Shown: positions 51,280 to 64,000, numbered from the stretch's first letter. The stretch: DNA of 64,000 nucleotides from Trichinella spiralis (GCA_000181795.3 CM012955.1:8715279-8779278), one strand, 5' to 3'. Numbers and translations are program-made. The notes: a model not told the origin generated them from the sequence alone.

Positions 51280-53026
51280 ATGGAGAAGGTGACAATGCCT
51301 TATGTAGCATTCAAAGGCAATGGTGAAGAAAAAGACCGCTCATGTAATAATAGTATTTTCTATTATTTTCAAATATGTTTGATTTTATAAGCTTTAATTA
51401 ATTTTTAGTCGATACTGCCGCATTTGCTGCTTGGATTGCTATTTTGATCAGCACATGTGTCATTGGAATTTGCGCTATTGGTTTGCCAACTCTTACTGGC
51501 ATGGTAAACACAGGAAAGCATAATATGGACAATGATATGCTTGAAATTAAGGTATAAGTATTGATTTTAAGTTTTATGAAATTTCAACAATTTTCATTGC
51601 AGCGCCAGGCGGATCGTATATGGGTAGAAATGATGAGCGTCCATGAACGTCTTCGCAATAAACGTCAGGCATATGGTTCGTATTTGAGAGGTGCTTCAAA
51701 TCAGCATAATAATGTTATTTCTTTGCGTTTAAGGCGGCGGCATGCCAAGTGATCAAATGCTTCGTTATCCAAATGAGCAGTTTGGTGTCCCGTCCAGTCC
51801 AAGTAAATTTAATTTAATTTAATTGTAATTTTTGGAACAAGATGTAAGAAATTAAATTTTAGCATATATGTACCCGGAACAGCCTATGCCAGATACTGGA
51901 TATGGTCAAGCTGGACCAAGTCAAGGACAGCTAGGGGCTGAAGAATGCGGTAAACGCTACTTCATTGTATATGTGACATATCTGGTTTTGAATTGAATTG
52001 ATTTCTAGTTTGTGATCAACCGAATCTTTGTCCGCCTGGGCCACCAGGTGAACCAGGCTTACCTGGTTTAGACGGGAAAGATGGTTTGCCAGGGTATGGC
52101 TATAAAATTCATTTTTCCCTGAATATAACATTTTTATCACTTTCTCTTTCAGTGAAAATGGTTTACCAGGTCGTGATGGAACTCTAGTGCCTGACGAAGA
52201 TGATTGCCAAATCTGTCCTATGGGACCACCTGGTCCTCCTGGCCCTGAAGGTACTGAAATAGCTAAAATTAGATAATCATTTTCTAAAGTGAACTCTCTT
52301 AGGTCCAAGAGGGCCCCAAGGATTTAAAGGGCCACGTGGACAACCTGGCAGACCAGGTATGCTCAGTTTTATAGAAAAATCTTGTTAGCATTTATCTCTG
52401 AATATTTTCTTTCTAGGTGCACCCGGAAGAGATAATACAGAGGTTGGAACACCTGGACCACCAGGTATGCAGTAATTATTTTTTTTCTAATATTATTTAT
52501 TACAAATCAAATATATAGGACCTCCTGGACGTGACGGCAATCCAGGACCACAAGGATTACCTGGAGCGAATAGCGAAGGTGGTAAAGGTGAAAAAGGTAA
52601 ATATGGTTTTCACGATGCAATATAATAAAATATAATATTTTCACAATTCAAGGAGAACCAGGCCCACCAGGACCAATGGGTGAAGTTGGACCCCAAGGTG
52701 CTCCTGGAATTCCGTACTCTGGACCTCCGCTCAGTGGTTATCCTGGTGCTCCTGGTCAACCTGGAGAAATGGGTCCGCAAGGCCAACCCGGACCACCTGG
52801 ACCACCAGGTAAGACTCAGCATGATAGAAAGCATTATAAATGCTTAAAAATATTTTTTGCAGGACCTGTTGGTGAACCAGGTCGAGATGGACAATACTGC
52901 CCTTGCCCCAACCGACGACCACCTGAGCCACAGCCACCACCGTACATGTCCCAGCAGCCAATTATTGTTGAAAACTTTGGTCCTCCAGTTTTCCAGAACT
53001 ACCAACGACGTCATCGCATTCACTAA
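51280..53026 (+). CDS. Cuticle collagen
   Basis: Starts [20 protein letters not shown]; after the first intron comes a signal-anchor segment ([20 protein letters not shown]). Then LRNKRQAYG, a furin-like cleavage site, and a Gly-, Met- and Pro-rich non-helical part. Cysteines ([16 protein letters not shown] in the spliced frame) introduce the Gly-X-Y domain, which is interrupted by [14 protein letters not shown] and by a proline-rich break ([14 protein letters not shown]). The last exon has [16 protein letters not shown] and ends NYQRRHRIH. At least ten short introns. Typical nematode cuticle collagen layout; stage and partner collagens cannot be told from sequence. Confidence 0.92.
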
Positions 53027-55157
53027 ATGTTTGCTAACACTTTATAGTGGATTTTCGTAAAACATCTTCTTAAAGCATATATTTTATTTTTGCAACAAAA
53101 TACCGTTGGAAAATATTACATTTCTAAAATAAATACTGTTTGAAATCATAATTTGTTTATAATTATGGCATTTTCACTGAAAACACTTTGTAATATCATA
53201 AAGTTATGCTATGATTCATTTAAATGTTAAGACTCATTATTTTGAGGAATGTCAGCAAATTGAAGCAAAGCTATTTAATATGCACTTATACATATTTTTT
53301 TTCAGTTATCTTGGCTTAATGAAAGAAAAGTTTTCATTTTTTACATCATATATTTCATGAATATTCAGTTTTTGAATGATTTTAAAACAGGCTCTTTCTA
53401 TTAGTGCAAATGTGTCAACTGATTGCTAGCACACAGTAATTACTTGAACATATTATTACTTGAATTACTAATTACTTGAATGACATCAATTTCCAATTAT
53501 TCAATTAGCTCGTTGTTAGCTTTCGAGCGATTTCTGATATTAATTTTTTTAAAACAGCTTTCGTCTTATTTTCATTACTTGGGAAAACATTTAACAATGA
53601 AAAGCACAATTTAAGAAAATCTACGAAAAATAAAAGTATATGTCCGTGAAATGTGTGCATGTGTGTGCGTCAGAGTTTAGAAAAGCAGAAGCATGCTTTC
53701 ACAGTGAAATTGAAAATTTTCTCATTTATGCAAACGTTTGCCAGACAAATTAGATGATTGGTTGCTGATGAGCAGCAATAATGTTAGAAAGTTTTGTCTT
53801 TAAGATGAGATTTTTAAGCATGTTGAATTTTGCATAACCTAAAAAACAAAAGATATAAAACAAATTTTGAATGTTTTGATTTGCATTATTATTGCTTTTT
53901 GCTTAAATATTTTTTGAATAAGCAAGCATGTCCAGCGGTAAAATTATTTCACAAATTCAAAGGGCAACCACAGATTTCAATTCTCCATGATAGAAATTAA
54001 ATTTCCGACTTGAATGCAACTATAAAGTAAGTGAGCTTGCCTTGTAGTTAGTCGATGGGGCTTCTTTTATTGTATTAAATAAAGATGTAAATTTTTAATT
54101 TATACAGCTTATTAAGCGAATAAAAGTTTTACCATAAAAGAACATTACATCAGCAAAGATTAAATCATGCAAAATAATACTTTCTTTATTCATGCAGTTT
54201 ATTGTAGTCAAAGAAAATGCTATTAATCGAATGTTTTATGCCGTATTTTACGTTTATTTTGTTCAGAGTATGAAAAACACTTATTTTGAATTTCAAATGT
54301 CACCGTCTCATCAATGTGCATTTTATCATTTGCTCTGTTTGCTTGATTTATTCAGCGTAGCTAGAAAGCTGTCTATTTTATCTTACTTTACTTATTTTTT
54401 TCAAATCAGCACATCTCTGATGAAAGCAAATTCTTGGTAAGGAATATGTTTCATGAACATATGATCAACTATATGCAAATTTCTATTCGTTAGCAATGTC
54501 ATCTTTAGCCGAATCAGTGAAAAAAGGTCTTCTTATTGCATGCATTATCTAGTGGATGTTTACAACGTTTGCAGCTGAGCCGACCGTTGACCAACAATAA
54601 CAACAATTGGCTTTGATGCTTGCAGACGTGAATTCAGCTCAAATAAATACAAACAAACCAACTCTGCGTAAGGGGTGTGTTTTGGTGGGCGTTGCTAGTG
54701 CTTGTTAAATCAGAACTGTATTTGCAGTGCTTTTAAAAATAAAGATCCATTTGCACATGTTTTCATTTTCTGCAATTTTTAATTAAAGTTTTAAATCCAA
54801 GCCAAGAAAATGCTTTGAAATAAATCTAGGGTTAAAATTGCTTTCCAAAACAGTAGCAAACTTCGGATGAATAAGAATAAGATGGAAAGGGAAAAGCCAG
54901 GCGGCGACAACGGGTTGGCTAAAATTCCACTTGCCAACAAGCAGCTGTGTAAACAGATGGTTCAGCTTAACAGTGAGTGACTTGGCCAAGTCCACATTGC
55001 TCATTCGCGCTGCTAATAAAGCTAGACGGCCTATAATCGCTTCTCGTCCGCTTCTTCTCACGTTTCGTCTTCTTGTGGAGGCGATAAACGACAAACACCA
55101 GCCTCTGGCTGATACAGCATCAGGATTTTACCACCTTGGAATTGAACTACTGACGTG
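53027..55157. other. Intergenic region upstream of the forkhead gene
   Basis: The collagen 3' UTR is followed by AT-rich sequence with no supported gene. From about 54.8 kb to the forkhead ATG the sequence is GC-richer and open on both strands, most likely 5' UTR and promoter of the forkhead gene. Confidence 0.45.
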
Positions 55158-56027
55158 ATGACTGATCAACTGTTTTATCCCAACAGTATGGTCGACACTA
55201 GTGTAGATTTGTCAGATATGCACACTGATGTCCATTCGTCTGTACAGCTGTTTCCTGAAAAGGTTGATGAGCATCCTTCTATTGAAGAATCCAGAGAAAA
55301 CATCACTGAAACACTCACATCAAGACGTACTTGTAAGCGTACTGACAAACCACCCCATTCTTACATCGCCTTGATTGTAATGGCAATCGAAAATCGACCT
55401 ACGAAAAGAGCAACATTGTCAGAAATATATCAGTTTCTTCAAGAACGATTTGAATGTTTTCGTGGAACTTATCAAGGATGGAAAAATTCTGTCAGACACA
55501 ACCTTTCTTTGAATGACTGTTTTGTTAAGCTTCCAAAAGTAGCTGGTCGATCAGCTAAAGGGCATTATTGGGCAATTGATCCCGCAGCAGCGGCATGCCA
55601 GTTTTGTTTTGAGGATGGATTCATTAAGCGTCGACCGAAGAAGGTGAAACGGACTAAAGAATGTTCAAGGATTGATGAGGCTCATTTTCAACGTCATTCA
55701 GCTCAAGAAGCGAACAACTGGACCCAGAATGTTGATCTTCAACTACAAATGGGCAACGATAAAGCATCTGCTAATGCTGCCTTGTTGGCAGCTCCAGCAC
55801 GATCACCAATAGTCCATTATGGACAAACGGGAGGATACTGGATGAGTCAATGGGTTCACACGCCTAATGGATACCAAGCTGCGCCACCAATGCAAGATGA
55901 ATTTTCCCAAACTCAACAGTACATGTGCACACAGCAGCATCCATATGAAACTGCATCCGTCGCAACTAATGGACAGACGTTTTTTGACGGCGCTTATCAA
56001 ACAATCGGTTCGTTTGACGTGCAGTAA
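55158..56027 (+). CDS. let-381: Forkhead transcription factor, FOXF/LET-381 type
   Basis: Single-exon gene of 289 aa. The forkhead domain (about residues 64-160) reads [60 protein letters not shown] and [20 protein letters not shown], closest to FOXF ([20 protein letters not shown] and [20 protein letters not shown] in vertebrates). Recognition-helix residues [10 protein letters not shown] are intact. It is followed by a basic RRPKKVKR segment. The C-terminal part is Gln-, Ala- and Tyr-rich without known motifs. The frame also has a GTG codon just upstream, so the first ATG (55158) is taken as start. In C. elegans LET-381 controls mesodermal (coelomocyte, glial) fates; assignment to FOXF is by similarity and moderately sure. 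Confidence 0.9.
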   Translation: MTDQLFYPNSMVDTSVDLSDMHTDVHSSVQLFPEKVDEHPSIEESRENITETLTSRRTCKRTDKPPHSYIALIVMAIENRPTKRATLSEIYQFLQERFECFRGTYQGWKNSVRHNLSLNDCFVKLPKVAGRSAKGHYWAIDPAAAACQFCFEDGFIKRRPKKVKRTKECSRIDEAHFQRHSAQEANNWTQNVDLQLQMGNDKASANAALLAAPARSPIVHYGQTGGYWMSQWVHTPNGYQAAPPMQDEFSQTQQYMCTQQHPYETASVATNGQTFFDGAYQTIGSFDVQ

Positions 56028-57765
56028 TAATATTTCATGCTACTTGCAACATGTGGTTTTAAATTTAAAATCTTTATTCATTTACATACAGTTAGAAATA
56101 ATTGCAAAATAAATTGCGAATAAATGTGATTGTTTCTATTTTGAATGATAATCTTACACGACATTATTCTTTTATTGTAAAATTGGGAATTTATTACACA
56201 GGCAAATTTATTGATGTGACTTTATCATTGCAAATGCTTGGAAGTTTCTGCAACTTGAACAACAATTATATTTGAAGTCAACAGTTAAAAGGAATCACGT
56301 CTTCAAAAAACAAATTTATATTTATACAATAAGTATTATAAATTGCTTTTGATGTGCATATGTTCATGTTATGCATAACTGTTTAACAAAAAATAAAGTT
56401 ATCAGACAAGTGTAAAATTCAGATTTGAAAATCAAAATAAATTAGCAAATTAGACTTTTGCAAACATGCAAATTAACTTTCGAAGTATAATCTGATAGTC
56501 AAGTAGCAGTTTGAAACATTTAAACATAAAAAAGGGATAAGCACAAAAAATTTCATTTGCACTCTTCAAATTACTTCTCTTATTTGCTCAATAATATGTG
56601 TGTCGATTCTTTGTAAAACCCATTATCTCTTTTCAAAACAAATACGAATATATTATGCAAAATTTGGTAAATACTTTCATTATTATGCATATGACACACT
56701 TTATCTTGTTAAACGAGTTCTATAAAGGTTCGAAGTAAAATTGTTGCTGCATATTAGCCGTAATATATTTGTTTGACTAATAAACCAAAACACGTTTAAG
56801 TTAAGCTGAATTTTTCGTATGAATTTTTGATAATTAATTGGAAGTTTTGATTAAAATATTGTTTTCCTTTAATTTTCCATGTTTTTTGCGTTTTAGTATG
56901 TATGCATTTAAATTTAACTTCTCTTTGTTATTCAGCTTAAAATTCTTTCTATCTAAACTTTTGATTTTTGAAGTACAATCATCTCTACTTAATGTGAAAT
57001 GTAAAGCAATTTTAATTCTTAAAATGCACATATCATTTCCTGCAATTTTTAATTAACTGAGCGTGTAGTATTCAAATTAGCAAACTACCGCATAAGCAAA
57101 CGAGCACTTGGCAGCTTAGTCAAAATCAACCAATCAAGCCAGCATCAAAACAACAAAATACGCTTAAGCGGTGGGGTTCCTTACAAACTGTGCATGGTGA
57201 TAATTTGATGATTATTTAATGTTTTAAAATTATAATATTAATATTTGTATTTTATCACTTTTATTAATTATTTAACTTTTTCATTTATTTATTATCTTTG
57301 TCTTCCTTTAATCTTATGCCTACATTACATTATTTTACAGTATGCTAAGCATTTTTTAGGTGGAACTGCGGAAGTCAAAAATGGAATGTAATTTTATTTT
57401 TTTTCCTCTTTAAACATTTACAATGAATTATTTAAATGTGTTGCGCATTTTTAATTATAACTAGCATAAGATTTTCAAGTTGAAATTTGTAACTTTATAC
57501 AGTTGCTTGCTTTGTATATATATTCATATAACGCGTGTCTGTTTGCTTTAATAAACGGTATTTTGCTTTGGCATGCCTGCGAAAAGTAATTATATATTTA
57601 ATTTTTTTGATTATACTCTATCAATATATTTCTATGCAATAAAAATGAATGCATAGCGCGTTTGTTGTAATAATTCAATTCTCAAAGTGTGCATTGAAAA
57701 AAATGCATTTTTAAGATTGATTGTAAATTTGACGGCCAAGTATGCTCAACTGGCATTAACTGACT
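56028..57765. other. AT-rich intergenic region
   Basis: Forkhead 3' flank (AATAAA at about 56109), then AT-rich sequence. A GC-richer block at about 57060-57200 with a CCAAT-like motif and a 40-codon open stretch could be a promoter of the FIBP homologue. No gene supported. Confidence 0.4.
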
Positions 57766-59431
57766 ATGAAGCACAGTTGTGATGTTTGCTTTACTACAAC
57801 CGGTTATGATATTGATGAAGTAGTACTGGATTATTGGATTGCTGGATACGATGGTAACTTTGCACTGATAGTTGTTTATTAAATTGCTGATAATTCAAAA
57901 GCGTTTCAGCCCATTCCACAAGCACCCAGCTGCTCAAGTCTGTTATGTTTACAGAATTTTCAGACATAGACTATGGATGTATGCTTGCCGAAGTTGAGGA
58001 CGCATTTCGACTGTTTCAACTAACATCGAAATATATGGAATCGCCGCCTCGTCTATGCGAGCAGCGCTTACTACCCTTGACTACTCCAATGTGTGAGATG
58101 CTGATTTCAAAGTAAATGTTCGCTTTTTGTAATTTTTGGAGACAGATTTTTGGAGAATTATTTTAGATATTATGAAATTGACGATATCGTTTTGAGAGAA
58201 ATTGTTGGGAAAAAGCCATCTACTAAACTGAAAAAAGAAGCGAGTGAAATTTGTTTGAGAGCAAATATAAATTATTATAGTTGCAGACGGCAGGTGAGCT
58301 TTTCTTAGATTTCATTTATTTAGTATGCTTCGTTGATTTTCATCGATTAAAGCTGGAGAACTTTCGAAGAATATTTAAAGCAGTTGAAAATTGTAAAGGA
58401 AATCTGTTGCTGGAAATTAGGAGAAAATTTTTGCTTCCATCACGCCTTTGCAAGTGATGAATAGGTTGTTTTTGAATTGAATTGACGCATAACTTTTAAT
58501 ATCGCATAGGAGGTATGCTCTAGCCATATTTATGTGCACTTATCGATTTGAATTTCCAAGAAAAAGACTTGGATATTTATCTTTTGATGATCTATGCGTC
58601 TGTTGTATAAAGATGATAAACTGTTGGTCGAACAGGGCATTTGGTAAGTTTCGGCCAAGTTCAACAATGATTGTGTTAAAAACTGCCTATATCAGCTATT
58701 GATGTGTGCTTTTCAACTCATTATTAGAAGAAATGGAAACTGAATCAGATATATGGTTAAGTCGAGAGTTTTTGGCCAGCATTAAAGACGCGAAAATACT
58801 TTGTGAAAGAAGTACTATTGATGAGTTGAAAAAGTATGTAAATAATATAGATTATTTTTCACAAAAAGAAAAAGTGAATTGAATAACTATAAACAGATAT
58901 ATATATTTTTATTTATTTATTTTAGCAGGTTGAATCGACGACTGATTTCCGTTTTGAGTCCAGCTGCGTTTATTAATTTCAAATGCAATAGTAGAGTGAG
59001 TGTTTTCTTTTCAGTAAAATTGCTCTATTTATATTTGTGATCATTTTAAAGTCATATTGTAAAGTTGTGATAAACATTGGTATGGAATTGAGTCAAGGTA
59101 GAGAATTGCGGGATTTTTTTGTCGACATTTTTGAAAATGTAAAATTTACCTATTTTTATTTTACTTATATAGATTAATTTCAGTATTTTTTCTAGATTAT
59201 TATTCCTTGTCATGAAGGCAGGTGGACCAAAGATGATTTGCGAAAATTTTGTTTTGAATTGATGAAAGAGCTGTCGGATATGCTGCTTAAGTTGAAGTAA
59301 TTAAATAGTGAAAACATTTTTTAAATTACAGTTTAACATTGTTTACTAATTTGAGACAAGACAGCTTCTTGGTTGATATTTGGAATCGTTATCTGGACGT
59401 TTTTACAGTATGCGTCACACAGATGCTGTGA
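57766..59431 (+). CDS. FIBP homologue (FGF1 intracellular-binding protein family)
   Basis: Ten exons in phase give 371 aa, close to human FIBP (357-364): 57766-57853, 57910-58111, 58167-58293, 58353-58453, 58510-58643, 58728-58833, 58926-58995, 59052-59138, 59196-59296, 59332-59431. Matches to FIBP run throughout: DIDEVVLDYWIAGYD near the start, KYYEIDDIVLREIVGKKPST, SCRRQLENFRRIFKAVENCK, RYALAIFMCTYRFEFPRKRL with GYLSFDDL, WLSREFLASIKDAKIL, RDLR-like RELRDFFVDIFEN, and the C-terminal LVDIWNRYL. No ORF of 60 codons reveals it because the exons are short. The acceptor of exon 7 may be 58926 or 58929. FIBP binds FGF1 and LIMK1 in vertebrates; its role here is not known. Confidence 0.9.
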
Positions 59432-59552
59432 TAACTTGAAAATCTTTTCTTTTGGGGTACTTTTTACAAACAACAATGTTTCGACGATTTTTATTTTTTG
59501 AAATTAATGTTGGTAAGTTTTTGCGCAATATAAAAGTTCAGGACTGGCGTTC

Positions 59553-61033
59553 TCACGCTCTGGCATGTCTCCATTTTCCGAGAAGGCTTTTTGCAGGTTC
59601 TGGTAAGTTGGAATCTTCGACAACAGAATTCGGTTGCATATAGCAGTGATAACAAGTGCCTGGTTGGCCTGAAAGTGACAAATAAGTGCGTCACGTTTGA
59701 AAGATTTTTGTTCGTATTTACCTGGTTCTCCTTGCGGTCCCGGTGGGCCAGGTTCACCTGGTGGACCCGTTCGTCCGCGGTCACCTTGTGTTCCCCTTGG
59801 ACCTGAAATCAGTAACTGCAGTTTGTATTCAATATTTTTGCATTGTATTTTACCTGGTGGGCCAGGAGGTCCTTGGTATCCGTCTTTTCCTATAATTTCA
59901 TGTGACTGACAATTGAAAACAGTTGCTTTTTTCACAGTTTTAAATTATACCTGGAATTCCTGGATGTCCTCTTGGTCCAGGAGGCCCGACTGGTCCAGGT
60001 GGTCCTGAGATGAAAGAAAAGTTAAAAATTATTATTCAGAAAATTTCACAGAGTGAAATTACCTGGTGGAGCACCATTGATAACTCTTCCTGGTTTTCCA
60101 GGGGGACCCTTTTCACCCTGTGTTTAGTTTGGAAAAATTTTCACCCGTTCTATGCATTAAAATGTTTTTAAATGTACTCACCTGTTCTCCTGGATCACCC
60201 CTGGAAAATGTAATAATTGTATATTAATAATAAGTTTTAGTATGAAATTGAGAAAACTAACCTTTCGCCCATTATACCGTGTGGTCCTTTTCTACCTGGA
60301 AGTCCAGGTTCACCTGGTAGTCCTTTCTCACCCTGAGGACCAGTTGGTCCTTTTGGTCCAGGAAGACCTGGATCGCCTGTGATGAAGAGATAAAAGCAAA
60401 GTAATTTGAATGCTGTGGCTAAAGGTTATTTTTCTTTTGACACTTACCCGGTGGCCCAGATGGACAACGTTGGCAAGGCTCTGAAAGTTTGCATTTCAGT
60501 TAGCATTCTAAAGATGAATTCATGCAAGCACGTATTACCCATAGTTTCTTCTTCTGTAAGTAGTTTTCCATCTCGTCCTGGTTCTCCATCAATACCCGGC
60601 AATCCTGGCTCACCGTCACATCCGTCAATACCTGGAGCACCGGGAGGACCTGGTGGTCCTTGTTGGCACGTGCAACAAGTGACTTGACCATAACTGGGGG
60701 CACTGTGTTGTATGCTATTTCCATAGCCTGTATAATCAGCTGATCGGCGAGACCTAGCCAAGATCAGATCTGCATCCATTGCTTTTTCCCACAACTTTTG
60801 GGCATGGTGCTGAAAACATTGCTTTTTAGTAGTAATTGATTAGTTATTTGTTTTCATTTCAGTATTCCATTTACATGACATCGCTGTATGTCAGCGTTGA
60901 TCAGCTCACAAGTGCGTTGCGCATGCATGAAATACAATGGAATTACGACGATACAGGTAAACGTGGTGATCGTGCTAAGGAACGTTGCACTGATCAATGT
61001 CCATTTTGCTGCTGTGCATTGTGATTGAGTCAT
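59553..61033 (-). CDS. Cuticle collagen
   Basis: The start is taken at ATG 61031-61033 ([18 protein letters not shown]), which leads straight into a signal-anchor segment ([17 protein letters not shown]). An upstream in-frame extension from about 61265, joined through an intron at about 61075-61130, is possible but its acceptor is poor. [10 protein letters not shown] is a furin-like site. [14 protein letters not shown] opens the Gly-X-Y domain, broken by a short stretch with [10 protein letters not shown]. The last exon has CYHCYMQPN and ends WRHARA at TGA 59553-59555; ignoring its acceptor would give a false C-terminus to 59504. It ends 121 bp tail-to-tail from the FIBP gene. Confidence 0.9.
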
Positions 61034-62476
61034 AGCGTTGGCGGATGAACAACCACAACTTATGGATTTGTTGTTGTTGTTGTTTGTGGTTTTATTTTCT
61101 GAATATTTCACACAAGACTGACCTGGCCTGTAGTTCGTACCGATGGACAGCGACAAGTGGTTCGTTGACTTCTTCTTCAGTTGCAGTGTCATTCACATCA
61201 CATCGTACCAGCAGGTTTTCTTGCATTGTCATTCCCAGCATACTGTGCAGTGCACTGAAGTAAAGGTATGGTTTCAATTTTAATGTTCAAACTTCCGCAT
61301 TTTTTTACAAATGCTCAACTCTGCTAGCGTTTGTAAAACTACTTCAGAGGTATGCCATTTGCGGCAACTGTTTTTCTTATTTATGTAATTGAACACAGTG
61401 GGTAATCAAATTGCTTCTATTGAGCAATGCACATATGTATTGGAAAGCGAAAAGCAAACAAAACAAAATTCATACATTTTGTAATAGCATTAGCAAAGGA
61501 GAGTGTTGATTTGAAATGTCTGCCCTTGGCAGCAATGCAAATGGCCTATTTCATTTGGTAGCTATTATTTGAATGACAAAACTTGTCAGGGGTGATATAA
61601 ATTTTCTGATGGCTCACGGCAACAAGTAAAAGGGGAGTGGCTTCGTTAGGTCGAACGTTGAACAGATCTCACTATGTGTTGGATAAATTATTTGTTCTGC
61701 TTTTCTTCAAACTGGTAAATCTTTACGTGGTGTGATAGAAATTTGAAACGGTTTTTGTACAAATTCAAGAAATGATACAAATCAACAAATTCTATTACAA
61801 ATTACTGCTTACATTGAATTCCAATTTATATTTGTTCGCAGATCTATTGAACAATCAATATCATTGATTTTGCAGTTTCTTTAAATGTATTCTGAAAGGA
61901 AATTTTTTCTATTTTGTCAGCGTATCTGGAAAGTCAGTTGAAATTGTGATTGTTGTTAAAACTTCAGAACAGTGTTTTGAATAATATCATAAGCATTCAG
62001 CCAGCCCTACCCTGTTTCTATCTATCTCAGTTTCATTATGGCAACAGATTCATTTGCAATTTGTATTGCTGTTTTATTTCTAATGTAAAAATTCTTTTAC
62101 ATGTGAGATATTGCAGTTTGTTGTGAATTTTTAAAATCATCTCTATTTATTTGTCAATTCATTCAACAAGGATGGAAGATGGCTTTTTTCAACACTGGCT
62201 AATTCATTTCAGCACAATCCTTGACAAAATGTTTTAGCATTTAAAATCCAAAAAGTCGTATATAGTCAGTATATATCATTGTGTAATCCGGTGTTATTTT
62301 TCTTGCTTTTTATGTTATTTTCATAAATAGCGATTCAAATCCATTAATTTACAAAATTAAAATTTTACTCTGTTGAAATAATGAAATAAAACAGCATACT
62401 ATATTTGAAAATTTGATTGAATATGTAGACAGATTGGGAAGTGTAAAGAAAAGGAAGAATGTAATTTGCAATGGAT
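61034..62476. other. Intergenic region between two collagens
   Basis: Upstream promoter region of the collagen starting at 61033 and 3' flank of the collagen ending at 62477. A run of GTT codon-like repeats at about 61066-61083 is CAA simple sequence on the minus strand. No gene supported. Confidence 0.45.
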
Positions 62477-63862
62477 TTAAGCTTTTTTGTATTCGAAGCC
62501 GGCTTGGGTACGGGGCGGTGGGCAGTGGTCGCATGATCCTGGTCTGCCTGGTGGACCGCGCGGGCCTGCATATTGACGAATAAATATTAGATACTAATTT
62601 TTTACATTCTTATTGCAATACAATAATAATACCTGATTTTCCCGGCAATCCAACTGGACCTTCAGGGCCGATTTCACCAGGGTCTCCAGGAGGACCGGGT
62701 GGTCCGTGGGCTCCAGCAGTTCCGTCTCTACCTGGCGGGCCAGGGGGTCCTCTTGGTCCTGTAATTTTCCTCATTATAATATGCATTTTTCTTGAGGTGC
62801 TGATGTAAAAGTTATTTTACCTGGTAGACCTGGTGATCCTGGTGGACCAGGTGGTGCAGTGTTAATAACTTTTCCTAAAGTAAGCATACATTTATTTATT
62901 TCTTCAGTTTTTTACCTCTTCAGCAATATCTCAGCTGTATATACCTGGTTCACCAGGGGGTCCTTTTTCTCCTGGTTCTCCAGGAATTCCAGGTGGTCCA
63001 GGTGGTCCTAAATTAGTCAGTTACAAGTAATGAGCTTTGGGACAGAAAGTTTTCCTTTACCTTGCGGTCCAGGACGGCCTGGGGTTCCATCAACTCCTGG
63101 TTCTCCTGGATCACCTTGCGGTCCGGGTAATCCTTTGGGTCCAGGAGGTCCTGGTGGGCCAACAGGTCCTGGTGGGCATTTTTGACACGGAGGCTGTAAA
63201 ATTATAATTGTTTTCTTCTGTTATTCAGGCATACGAATGTGCAGTAAATTACTTTTGGAGGTGGAGGAGGAAGTAAATGACCATCTCTGCCTGGGGGACC
63301 AGGATTACCAGGGCGGCCAGGAGCACCAGGACGTCCATCTCGTCCTGGTGGACCTGGTGGACCTGGGGGACCTTGTTGACAAGAGCAGCCTATAAAAGAA
63401 TAGTATTTTAAAAGTACTGTTAAGCAGTGGTGAGTTTCTCTTGTCAAAAATTACAATCTCCTGCAGGAAGAACATTAATTGATGGAATGCTTCCGTATTG
63501 ACGTTTCGCTCGAGAAAGGAACAACGGTAGACGACTAGCGGCAGCGAGTTTTGGCGCTTTGTTTATCGACAAAGCATGTAATTGTACCATTTCTTTCCAC
63601 ATATCTTTGGAGCGAGCCTGAAGTATAGTATAAACAGATGTTATAATAAATTTATATGCAAATTTTAAGAAAAAAAGAAGTAATTTCTCACTTTACAAAA
63701 GTCAACTTCGTCCTGCATGATCGTTTGTACATTTTGTACATAGTTGTACATAAGTGGCAATGTGATCACACAAGAAAGAACAGCTACGGTGCTGAAAGCA
63801 ACAGCACAAAAAGCGACTGGCCTTAAAGAACGTCTTGTAGACAGCTCACTTTGCCCATGCAT
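62477..63862 (-). CDS. Cuticle collagen
   Basis: ATG 63860-63862 begins [20 protein letters not shown], followed by the classic Col_cuticle_N segment ([20 protein letters not shown]). The next exon has a polar stretch with the furin-like site [20 protein letters not shown] opens the Gly-X-Y domain. A break ([17 protein letters not shown]) carries the inner cysteine pair, and the last exon ends with [18 protein letters not shown]. It resembles the collagen at 59.5-61.0 kb in overall layout (cysteine clusters, the GKVIN-type break), which suggests the two are close paralogs. The promoter region to the window end includes a short palindrome ATGCATATATATATATGCAT at about 63934-63953. Confidence 0.93.
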
Positions 63863-64000
63863 CTTTTCGCCGGCAACTGTGAACGTCGAGTTAGATCTGT
63901 TTGGTTGTGCTGCTTTGCCAATACTCGATGAACATGCATATATATATATGCATATAAGGGTGTGTATGTGTGTGTTTGTAGATGTACGTTTCTACAGCAG

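Noticed and set aside
54783-55158. Long open frames on both strands (103 codons minus, 75 codons plus) upstream of the forkhead ATG.
   Set aside because: No domain, leader or splice logic. GC-richer 5' flanking sequence of a single-exon transcription factor gene explains them.

Overview
This is a nuclear window from a nematode. It is AT-rich, has compact genes with many introns (mostly about 45-70 bp, GT-AG), and carries four cuticle-type collagens with an N-terminal membrane segment followed by a furin-like site. Base composition, intron-rich collagens, a YTH-domain protein (Caenorhabditis elegans has none) and long conserved cysteine-rich secreted proteins fit an early-branching (clade I, Trichinella-like) worm better than a Caenorhabditis relative. 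That placement is inference. I built all exon models by hand from splice signals, reading-frame phase and family similarity. No search was run.

Left part (1-17 kb), mostly minus strand: the 5' part of a multi-domain granulin gene cut by the window edge; two tentative small membrane-protein genes; a 20-exon MAST-type kinase (DUF1908, kinase, PDZ); an eight-exon type I membrane glycoprotein gene that ORF calling alone would miss; and a PPP1R16-type protein phosphatase 1 targeting subunit with a C-terminal CAAX box. Middle (21-33 kb): a BCH/CRAL-TRIO-RhoGAP protein (ARHGAP1/rga-1 type) with a GC-AG intron, a divergent YTH-domain protein, and two tandem cysteine-repeat secreted paralogs. Between 33.5 and 45.7 kb lies one voltage-gated calcium channel beta-subunit gene (ccb-1/CACNB) with two alternative first exons, an optional N-terminal exon and a 51-nt symmetric exon in the HOOK region.

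Right part (47-64 kb): four cuticle collagen genes interspersed with a 60-residue ORF of unknown function 85 bp head-to-head from the second collagen, a single-exon forkhead factor of FOXF/LET-381 type, and a ten-exon FIBP homologue that ends tail-to-tail with the third collagen.

The genes do not form one pathway. They are a mix of signalling (MAST kinase, PP1 targeting, RhoGAP, calcium channel beta), transcription or RNA control (FOXF, YTH), and secreted or cuticle products (granulin, cysteine-repeat proteins, collagens). I found no tRNA, rRNA, CRISPR array or recognisable transposon or virus-derived element. The most unusual content is the YTH protein that lacks most of its m6A-binding cage, the hidden glycoprotein gene, and the alternative-exon architecture of the calcium channel beta gene.
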